This document shows, in pieces, positions 56,718-64,000 of a DNA stretch of 64,000 bases. Made by a program: the position numbers and the translations under genes. The stretch is from Zygnema cylindricum. Taxonomy: Eukaryota; Streptophyta; Zygnematophyceae; Zygnematales; Zygnemataceae. A model generated the notes under the pieces. That model was not told the DNA's origin, searched no databases, and saw nothing but the letters and a program-made list of their open reading frames with translations. The stretch is taken from the NCBI GenBank assembly GCA_037447655.1, contig JBBHKE010001790.1:170772-234771 (forward strand). The letters run 5' to 3'. The first letter of the stretch is position 1. Every line of letters begins with the position of its first letter.

Positions 56718-57256
56718 CACCGTGAATCGCTATTAGAGTAAAAGTTTTTTTAGCGTATGAAAATAATTAGCGTTATAAATGCTAATTGAGAATTTGAAAA
56801 ATAAATAGAAACATCTATTCTAGTTTTTTACTAATGCTAATTTGGGTTTTTCAAAAAAATAGAAAAAACCCTAAATATGCTTATATTATTATAAGTATTA
56901 GTACAAAATCTTTGAAATCGTACGCCGTCGCGTAATTTTTCCGTCCGTTCTTGTTAGACTATTTTATGTGAGTTAAAACTTCACTTTCTTCCAGTGCATA
57001 TTCACATGCGCACGCGCCTATGTTAGATTATTTTTTGTACTTGTTTCACCTGAAAAGGTACAGCTGTGTACGATCTGACACTGACCGTACACCACATTAT
57101 TTAAACCGCAATGTACTTTCGTTTGTTACGCTAATTGGAACATAACCCTAAATAGCGTAAAGGAAAAAAATAGAGTTATTAATATTATTTTTGGATTTTT
57201 TTCAAATTTTGAGGGAATCAAATTAGCGTTCAATACGCTAATAGCGATTGGCGGTG
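56718..57256 (+). mobile_element. TA-flanked MITE, CACCG family, 539 bp
   Basis: CACCGTGAATCGCTATTAG to CTAATAGCGATTGGCGGTG, TA at both flanks. The two ends belong to two sequence variants of the same terminal repeat (GTGAATCG and GCCAATCG). Confidence 0.85.
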
Positions 57257-57263
57257 TACAGTA

Positions 57264-57456
57264 CACCGTGAATCGCTATTAGCGTAATGGAACAATTAGC
57301 GTTATCTACGCTATTTGGAAATTTGGGGGTTTTGAGGGAAATCATCTACTCTAATTTGTTTTTTAAAGGGTTTTTAGTAACTCTATTTGAAAATTTGGGT
57401 AAAAAAAACGGGGGTACCGCAATTAGAGACATTGACGCTAATAGCGATTCACGGTG
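57264..57456 (+). mobile_element. TA-flanked MITE, CACCG family, 193 bp
   Basis: CACCGTGAATCGCTATTAGCG and its inverse CGCTAATAGCGATTCACGGTG form perfect terminal repeats with TA flanks, only seven bases after the preceding element. Confidence 0.9.
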
Positions 57457-57561
57457 TACTGTAGTACGATTTCTGGAAAGGATAACAATAACATCGACGG
57501 TCAGATTTCACTACACGTAAACAGTTAACCGAATGTTTGAGGTCAATTGCGGCCAGCTTTA

Positions 57562-58285
57562 GGGTGAAGTTCCATTAGACGAAAAGTGAGCTTGTTTACA
57601 GAAATTCGGACCTCTCCGTACTACGCCGTACTTCTTATTTTGTTTTTATTTGGAAAACAACATTACAGAGAATCTTGCTAATATTCTCCAAAAGTCCGGG
57701 AGTTAACAGTGACCGTTGGATATTTTTTCGCGAAGCATTCGCTTCGAAAGTTTCTGTAAATGGTGATGTACCTCGCGAGGTACATCACCAATTACAGAAA
57801 AATTTGAGCCACGACACGTTGGATAATGAGCATACGTGTCAAGTTGGCAACCAACGGAAATCAAAAAATTTCGCACATGATATACGCATTCAAAAATCTA
57901 GCAGAAAATACAAACGAAATCTCGTAACGCACTTTGTTCACGCTATTTTTGTTGTCGCCCATTCGTTACACTATTTCTGACAGCGCTCATTCGTCACGCG
58001 TAAAACAGGAACCCTAAAGAAATGCGGTGGTATCTCACAAGGCGTCTACAAAAAGTACAAAACCTGTATTGAACGATGACCTGGTACGCACGAGCATGGT
58101 ACGCAAATGAAGATTTTTGGTCGGTGTGAAAATCATTGACGATTTTCAATATCAATCTATAGATACGTGGCACCACTCTTTTGCTACCACGTGGATTACA
58201 GACTCTCCGCAATGGAATTTCGTTCAAATTGTAGCATCCTGTAATGTTGGCCGTACAATTACAGAATGTCCTAATGGAACTTCAC
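57562..58285 (+). mobile_element. Harbinger-like non-autonomous element, 724 bp
   Basis: Ends GGGTGAAGTTCCATTAG and CTAATGGAACTTCACCC are perfect inverted repeats, with TTA on both sides (57559-57561, 58286-58288), the 3-bp TWA duplication of PIF/Harbinger elements. No transposase ORF. It contains the palindrome at 57751-57800. Confidence 0.75.
57751..57800. repeat. 50-bp palindrome
   Basis: TTTCTGTAAATGGTGATGTA then CCTCGCGAGG then its mirror: 24 of 25 base pairs complementary with no loop. Such spacer-free palindromes are unstable in cloning and replication. Confidence 0.98.
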
Positions 58286-58424
58286 CCTTAATTGTCAAAA
58301 GTTTTCACTTCGGACGCATCCACATTGATACATTTATGGGGACTTTCCCGAGTCAATCTTTCCGCAGCTATTCCAAACCTTGGGCCGCAACCACTCTATT
58401 TTTATTTAATATCCAATGGAAGTA

Positions 58425-59869
58425 CACCCCGAATCGTTATTAGTGTCAAAGTCACTAATTTGGGTTCTTAATTTGTTTTTTTTTTTTTCAAATAGGATAC
58501 ATGATTTTAATTTTTCCTTGACGTTAATGAAGGTACCGTACAAAATAAAGTAAAGGACGAAAGTACAATGAAATATAAATAGTGTAGTGTGTGTGTGATG
58601 TCAGATCGTACATAACTGTACCTTTTCAAGTGAAAATTGACAAAAAATGAATTAAATCAGACGCGCACGCATAGGAACGTGCGCGCAAACAAAACGGGAT
58701 TAGTCTGACACGTAAATTAGCATAGCATGTACGGATATTTTAAATTCGCGACGGCGTACGATTTCTTATATTTTGTACGAATACATATATTTATGTATAT
58801 AATTGTACGGAGAATATTCCATTTTTGCTGTTTCCAAATTAGTAGTGTTGTGTATCGGTAAAAAAATTATCGCGATAACACCGATACCGATAGTTATCGG
58901 TTATCGAACGGTCAGAGCTTCCGATATATCGGTCTGGGACCAACAAATTCCATATCGGCGATAACTTAGAAAAATATATAGTATGCGTACAATAGTACTT
59001 TATAACATACTGTATTATTTTATTGATTTTATATAGCGTGGCATGCCACGTATAAAAATCTGTTCTGTTACAGTTAAACTGCAATTTATTACGGTAAACG
59101 CTGCGCATAAACGTTGGCCGGTTAACTGAACAAAAAATTTACGGCGACGTACGGAAATTTACTAAAAAACTGGTGAACATGGAACTGGAAAAGGACGGCG
59201 GACACAAAAGTACAACGGACGCAAAATAACATTCTGCGCGCCGCCGGAATCGAACGGACGACTTGGAATGAGAAAACACGAACGGACGGGCCAGCGTGAG
59301 CGCCGGCATCCCGGAATGGCTCTTTTGGCAGCTTTTGCCAAAAAAGCCGACAGATTGACACGTGGCAGGTCCCTAGTGGATTTCAAGGAATTAAGGGACA
59401 AAGCCATGGCGTCGGATGTGAAAGGTACATCGTTTTTACTGGATCCGTATCAAAATCGTACAGATTTCATGGCGGCTACAGTACTTTCTATGCTTGTACA
59501 CGTCCGGAGAATATGACGTACAGTTGAGTGTACATACCGTACATTTATCTGTACGGCCCGTACAGATATCGCCGATAATTATCGTTATCGGCATTATCGC
59601 CGATAAGTACCCGATATTATCGGCTACTTATCGGCGATAAGACCGATGTCGATATATCGTACCAATATATCGATTATCGGATACCCGAAAAAAGGCCCAT
59701 ATCGGTTATCGGCAAATCCTTACCGATACACAACACTACAAATTAGCATAAACGCCGAAATTAGAATACACCTTTATTTTTGGAAAAAATCAAATTTTTA
59801 ATTAGCATCAATTACGGTAAATTTTCTTCAACACTATTTAAAATTTGACACTAATAACGATTCGCGGTG
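58425..59869 (+). mobile_element. TA-flanked MITE (~541 bp) split by a hAT-like element
   Basis: CACCCCGAATCGTTATTAGTG at the left and CTAATAACGATTCGCGGTG at the right, TA flanks. Removing the nested 896-bp element and one 8-bp duplication leaves 541 bp, the same as the intact 536-558-bp copies. Confidence 0.85.
58843..59738 (-). mobile_element. hAT-like element, TAGTGTTGTGTATCGGTAA family, copy 3 with different interior
   Basis: Perfect 8-bp duplication CAAATTAG (58835-58842 and 59739-59746). Terminal ~250 bp on each side match copies 1 and 2, but about 59120-59515 is unrelated to their interiors. That part carries an open frame (59268-59516) with MALLAAFAKKADRLTRGRSL. 896 bp. Confidence 0.95.
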
Positions 59870-59879
59870 TATCGATTTA

Positions 59880-60580
59880 GTGTGCAAAAAGGAAACTATA
59901 CTCCACAGTTGCAAGATGAAATAATGTCAAACTGTATGTCACAAACTGAATTGTGTCGTTGTCCATTTCTCATCAGAAATTAAATGGCGTAAAGTATTTA
60001 TTATTTAATGCCAACTCGCCAATCCTAAGGATTTTCCATCGCCGTGGTCGAAAGGACTTCTGCGGAACTCATGCACTGTGGCCAGTTGGCGTCGAGCAGG
60101 CGGTAACTGTCGTCTAGTGCGACTATGCATATCGGCCACTGGATGATGACGCAGAGTGAGAAGTCTCAGTACGAATCTGACATTGCAATCTGTCTTCCCA
60201 TGATTGACACGTTTCATACACGGGGTGACAATATTTGTTTGGAGCGGCAAGTCCAGAAAGTTTGAGAGCTTATCTGCGTGGAGCCGTGACGCTCTAGTGA
60301 ATCGCCACCATTCATTGGCCACGTAGGTCAGTCTTCCAGACGCTGCAGAACATCAGAATCCGATCATTACAACCCGAAATCCTCTCATGGATTCTATACA
60401 CAATATTGAACGGAAATCATCGCTGAAATTCGGCATCAAAACGTATAGAATCTAATCTCCTGTAGATCTGGCTTGTGATCCCGTGAGCAACCGAGCGCAG
60501 CAGGAACCTCCTCGACATTCGGAAGCGTCACCCTGTCAAAGGACTTGCTGCCGCTTTCACGCCCTTTTTTAGTTTTTACG
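59880..60580. other. No confident gene
   Basis: Relatively GC-rich. A minus-strand 105-codon frame (60322-60005) has no recognisable motif. It may belong with the fragment at 60583-60722 but no splice structure is clear. Confidence 0.35.
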
Positions 60581-60582
60581 TT

Positions 60583-60722
60583 TCACGTACTTAGCCACGC
60601 GTCAAATCGTAACCGGTTATCTTCTAGTGCGTCCAACATTTTCTGAGCACGTTTTGCCACGGCAGTACGGCACGTGTCCTTACTGCACACATCATAAAAC
60701 GTTTCGGCGAAACGAAAATAAG
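60583..60722 (-). pseudogene. Possible coding fragment cut by a MITE
   Basis: Minus-strand codons give YFRFAETFYDVCSKDTCRTA and a basic C-terminus ending at TGA (60583). The frame is open from the edge of the 8-bp-TSD MITE at 60723, whose own sequence supplies the apparent N-terminus. Family not recognised. It may be a disrupted exon or chance. Confidence 0.25.
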
Positions 60723-61086
60723 CATAGTTCAAAAGTAGGCGTTTTTTGGTAGGCCTTTTGTAGGCCGCCTTTAGCGTAAGTTGTGTTATGGGCTTTTCAT
60801 GTGATCTTCTTAGATCGTTACTTTCATCAATGACCGTCAGATCGTCCGAATCTGACGGTTTAAATAAAAAGTCACTCAAAACTCACAGAAAAAGTTTTTT
60901 TTGTCCGATATTTTTTTTAAATTTAGACATGACGTTTAATTCTCTATCGATCCATGTGCAACTCAACCCTGTTACTATTTTATTTCATTTTGCGGCCAAT
61001 ACAATATGGGTCTTAAGGCCATATTGTATGTTTTTCATACAATAGGCATATTGTATGGGCGTACGGTCACCTACTTTTGAACTATG
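60723..61086 (+). mobile_element. 8-bp-TSD (hAT-like) MITE, CATAGTTCAAAAGTAGG family, 364-bp copy
   Basis: Perfect 17-bp terminal inverted repeats. Flanks AAAATAAG and AAAAGAAG are an 8-bp duplication with one change. Collinear with the outer parts of the long copy at 13316-14145. Confidence 0.85.
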
Positions 61087-61153
61087 AAAAGAAGTAAAAC
61101 TTTACATAACTAACCACTCCACATAATTTTTCCAAGAAAACTTCAGTATAGTA

Positions 61154-61653
61154 CACCGCGAATCGTAATTAGAGTAAATTACTCTAATTCGGTCGCTCGA
61201 AATTTCGACTCTATCACATCAAATAGAGTAATCGATTCTAATTTTTTCATTATTCTAATTTAGGTAAGGTTTAATTAGCGTTTTTAATTCTAATATATGT
61301 TCGTTTTAAATAGTGTGGAGTACGGACGACGTCGACCGTGCAAAATTGTACTTTTATAAGTAAAAAAGTACAAATAATGATTTAATACAGGCCATTATCA
61401 TGTAACTGCGTTTTAACAAAACGCGTAGTGCGAACGTCATAGTGACGATAAACTGTACGTTTTGTCAGATTCTGTACGAATACCTTATTTACAGTAGAGG
61501 ATATTAACTTGCCAAATTAGAGTACACCGCATAAATTAGAGTAAATTCCTTTTTGAAACAGGTCTATCACATAAATTATAGTAAATTACTCTAATTATTT
61601 TTTTCTCTTTTTTTACTCTAATTTTTTCATTACTCTAATTACGATGCGCGGTG
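61154..61653 (+). mobile_element. TA-flanked MITE, CACCG family, 500 bp
   Basis: CACCGCGAATCGTAATTAGAG to CTCTAATTACGATGCGCGGTG (one-base slips), TA flanks. Interior rich in ACTCTAATT. A run of (ACAGT)n-like sequence follows to 61710. Confidence 0.8.
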
Positions 61654-61838
61654 TACAGTACAGTACAATACAGTAAAGTACAGTACTGTACCGTACACTA
61701 CAGTACCACAAAACTACTCAGGTCGTCTCTACATGTCTCAAATACACAAATCAAAAGAACCGTATTTTAGCCATATTTTACGAACAAAAAGGTGTAAAAT
61801 AGGCGTGGCGCGCTATAGCTTTAATAGCGTAATTACTA

Positions 61839-62254
61839 CACCGCTCATCGTTATTAGGGTTTAAGATTTACTACACCGCCAATCGCTATTAGCGTTGTGT
61901 ACGCTAATAACCGTCCCGCTTTTTTTTGTTTTTATTCTCAAATATAATTATCAACACTATTTAAAAAAGCCCTAATTCCTAATTAGAGTAATCGATTTCT
62001 TCCAAAATTTCCAAATTCCCAATTAGCGTACACCACGCTAAATAATAGTATACGCTAATCAAACCTACACGCTAATAGCGATTGGCGGTGTAGTGTTAAT
62101 GCGAAACTAGAATTAATAATACTATTTTAGTGCAAGGAGACGTGGCGGATTGTAGTTCACGTCCCTAAATAATGTTGTTAACTCTATTTTGTGATTTTTG
62201 GCCAAAAAAAATCGCGACTAAATTAGTGTTATCAACAATAATAACGATTACGGT
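61839..62254 (+). mobile_element. TA-flanked MITE (190-bp class) interrupted by another copy
   Basis: Left end CACCGCTCATCGTTATTAG at 61839. Right end AACGATTACGGT near 62254 has drifted. Interior after the nested copy matches 45398-45587 closely (AATGCGAAACTAGAATTAAT). Confidence 0.8.
61874..62090 (+). mobile_element. TA-flanked MITE, CACCG family, 217 bp, nested
   Basis: Perfect ends CACCGCCAATCGCTATTAGCG and CGCTAATAGCGATTGGCGGTG, TA each side. Removing it and one TA restores the host element's sequence as compared with 45398-45587, which establishes the 2-bp TA duplication. Confidence 0.95.
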
Positions 62255-62328
62255 ACTAATTCCTAACTAGACGTAATGAGAGTACAGTACGGTACTGTAC
62301 TCTACAGTACTGGTGGTGGAACAGTACA

Positions 62329-62519
62329 CTGAGTATCGCAATCAGTAACACACTAACACTACAGTAGTTCAGTAGCGACTTTTTTTGGCCAAAAATTAAA
62401 AAAGAGTGTTAAGAACACCATTTCAGGACGTGTACTAAGAATCTGCCACCACTCATTACCCTAAATTAGTATTGCTAATTGTGACGTTTCATCCTCAACG
62501 CCAATAACGATGGGCGGTG
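62329..62519 (+). mobile_element. TA-flanked MITE, CACCG family, 191 bp
   Basis: CACTGAGTATCGCAAT (decayed) to AATAACGATGGGCGGTG, TA flanks. The interior is the inverse of the 190-bp class (TTTTTTTGGCCAAAAATTAA). Confidence 0.8.
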
Positions 62520-62529
62520 TACTTTTTTA

Positions 62530-63110
62530 TTTTCGGGCAGAAAATGTCGCGGCCGAATTTTTGTTAGTAATTTTCATAACGACGGGCAGTGTACTTACTG
62601 TACTCATCCGTACCTCACCCCATCAAAAGCCATTTCAAATAATTGCATCCAGCCTCATCATATGTGCCGAACCAGGAAGATGCGTTAACAGATTCTCCGC
62701 CGAGATTTGTACACGTCATCAGAAATTAAGTAACACCGCGTGTCAGGTGAAGGTACACCAGCTGACGTGGATGGCTTAAGGGTTTCGTATGCAAAATATC
62801 GGTTTCGGACCACGTTCTAAACTTCCGTCTTCCTGGAACCAAACCTTACTCGTACGTTCAATCAAAAACCAAATCCTGTCTCCCAATAGTTAACGACCAA
62901 ACAGCCGCCCGACATTTTGTTTGCTTCTGCCCTAAAACTGGCCTAGCTGTCTCCCTACAGTCCAAATCCGATCCCGTACCACATGTGACGACAAAATCTC
63001 TTGCGGACAAAACCTACAATCTTGCCGACAAGATCTGCTTTTTTGGCCTTGTCGAACCATCAGCCAAACGCTACAAAATGACAAAACCACCGACAAATCC
63101 TCCAACCGTC
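62530..63110. other. Upstream region of the G8-type gene
   Basis: A partial CACCG-like end (GACGGGCAGTGTA near 62585), then non-repetitive sequence leading to the TATA box. CACGTC/ACGTGG boxes at 62715 and 62764 are possible but unproven regulatory sites. Confidence 0.4.
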
Positions 63111-63113
63111 TTT

Positions 63114-63122
63114 CTATAAAAG
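63114..63122 (+). promoter_or_regulatory. TATA box of the G8-type gene
   Basis: CTATAAAAG 56 bases before the ATG at 63176, giving an expected start site near 63145 and a 5' leader of about 30 bases. Confidence 0.65.
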
Positions 63123-63175
63123 CCCGCGGCCACGGAAATCGTAATTTTCGACGGCTGAATCGAGACGAGGAGTCA

Positions 63176-63434
63176 ATGGCCACGTGTCATATCCTCACGC
63201 GTGCGCTATGGCTTCCAGCCGTTTTAATGGTTGCCACGTGGCAGTACGCTGCTGTCTCAGCAGCTCCCGCTCGATCCACTGACGTCTTCACGTCTCCTTG
63301 TCCTTTTCTGGACGACCCTACACCGCTCCCTCCTCTTTCCCCTCCCTCTCCACCTTCTCCCTCTCCTCCCTCTCCTCCTCCTCCTTCCCCTCCCTCCCTC
63401 AGTCCTCCCTTCCCTTACCAACTCGACCTCCCTG
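63176..63434 (+). CDS. Secreted Pro-rich G8-type protein, exon 1
   Basis: ATG at 63176 follows a TATA box. The protein has an N-terminal hydrophobic signal with ALWLPAVLMVATW and a likely cleavage after AVSA, a short segment with FTSPCPFLDDP, then about 30 residues of SPP/SPSPP repeats like algal and plant hydroxyproline-rich wall glycoproteins. The exon ends at CCTG then GTAAGA, phase 1. Reading on past the donor gives an ORF stop soon after, whereas splicing to 63538 keeps the frame. Likely secreted into the cell wall or extracellular space. Confidence 0.75.
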
Positions 63435-63537
63435 GTAAGATTAGCCTGTCTTGTTCTACCCGCTTTAAGAAGTTAACCTATTCATTTTGCCCCCTTTTTT
63501 TTAAATGCTGACACGTGTCACACCATTGTGGAACCAG

Positions 63538-63645
63538 GAGGTGGTACTTGCACCTGTACGGCTCCTCCTCCCCCTCTCACTAACAGCACCTTTTCCTATC
63601 CTCCTCCTCAGGAGCCGAAAACCATCTCTCCCCCAGATACGAGCG
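63538..63645 (+). CDS. Secreted Pro-rich G8-type protein, exon 2
   Basis: Acceptor AACCAG after a 103-bp intron with a T8 tract. 108 bp, phase 1 in and out, donor GTGGGG. It encodes GGGTCTCTAPPPPLTNSTFS and YPPPQEPKTISPPDTS: a small Cys-containing link, more Pro-rich spacer, and an N-glycosylation sequon (NST). An acceptor three bases later would drop one residue. A CTCAG at 63611 offers an alternative acceptor. Confidence 0.65.
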
Positions 63646-63890
63646 GTGGGGTTTCTAACGCGCTATCTTTTTTGGGTTTTTGTCTTTTTCGGCTTTTCTG
63701 GCGTCATTCATGTCGTTTTCTGACTCGGGGATAGCAGTGCAAAATTAACCTCCAAAATTTATTTATTTTCGGGGAAATGTACGGCTGGGAAATGACTCTG
63801 CCGTACACTTTCGCGTCTCTTACTTTTTTTTTTCTTTTCACTCTCTGCCTCACTCTCATTCTCCGCTCTCCTCCCTCTCTCCCCCCCCAG

Positions 63891-64000
63891 GCTTCGAGCT
63901 GTGGAGCAGTCCTGCCACGTGGCCCTCCGGCGTTGTCCCGGGCCTCCCCGGAATCTCTGATTGGGCCAACGCCACGGTGCCATGTGGCCGCCTCGTGCTG
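63891..64000 (+). CDS. Secreted Pro-rich G8-type protein, exon 3 (cut by window edge)
   Basis: Acceptor with a long C/T tract (CTCCCTCTCTCCCCCCCCAG) after a 245-bp intron. The frame continues GFELWSSPATWPSGVVPG and then NATVPCGRLVL to the window end. W-S-x-x-x-T-W-x-x-G-x-V-P...V-P-x-G-x-x-V-L is the signature of the G8 domain, known from large extracellular proteins (CEMIP, TMEM2, fibrocystin) and found in protists and algae. The identification rests on about 35 residues, so it is provisional. Confidence 0.65.

Noticed and set aside
59268-59516. 82-codon ORF as a stand-alone gene
   Set aside because: It lies inside hAT-like copy 3 and is better treated as captured or internal element sequence.

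Overview
This is nuclear DNA from a eukaryote of the green-plant lineage. The evidence is GT-AG introns in phase, a leucine-rich-repeat (LRR) gene cut into 72-bp phase-2 exons as in plant LRR receptors, Copia, Ty3/gypsy and LINE retroelements, several families of short inverted-repeat transposons and a higher-order satellite. A secreted proline-rich protein with an apparent G8 domain, together with the repeat load, fits a streptophyte alga of the Chara type better than a flowering plant. That placement is inference. One 10-N assembly gap lies at 50421-50430.

Layout. 1-12046 (minus): an LRR receptor-type gene with five exons visible: signal peptide, N-terminal cap and three LRRs. It runs off the left edge. 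Its fourth intron holds a decayed Copia element with both LTRs. Its first two introns hold about 5.5 kb of purine/pyrimidine repeat, with strand polarity that switches across exon 2. 12-17.9 kb: upstream DNA, an 8-bp-TSD transposon carrying an exon-like segment, then a gypsy fragment joined to a Copia pol fragment with its 3' LTR. 17.9-27 kb: short tandem arrays, a second (minus) Copia 5' end with LTR, primer site and gag start, then about 59 copies of a 91-bp satellite and a composite satellite/spacer zone. 27.4-31.3 kb: an intronless, broken ORF of unknown function, split by a solo LTR of the same Copia family, followed by a tRNA-like gene and GC-hairpin repeats. 33.9-36.6 kb (minus): a decayed LINE. 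37-63 kb: mostly non-coding, with at least nine TA-flanked MITEs, three hAT-like elements with perfect 8-bp target duplications, one Harbinger-like element with a 50-bp palindrome, many microsatellites, and weak traces of another LRR-like gene at 46-47.3 kb. 63.1 kb to the end (plus): TATA box and first three exons of the secreted G8-type gene.

Only two host genes are well supported: the LRR gene and the G8 gene. Both enter the secretory pathway, and an extracellular or cell-surface role is inferred for each; nothing links them functionally. The rest is a record of nested transposition, much of it datable by target-site duplications visible here. The most unusual points are the complementary repeat tracts around LRR exon 2, the copia-like half-tRNA primer site that falls inside the gag reading frame, the multi-level satellite periodicity, and the unidentified ORF at 27.4-31.3 kb.
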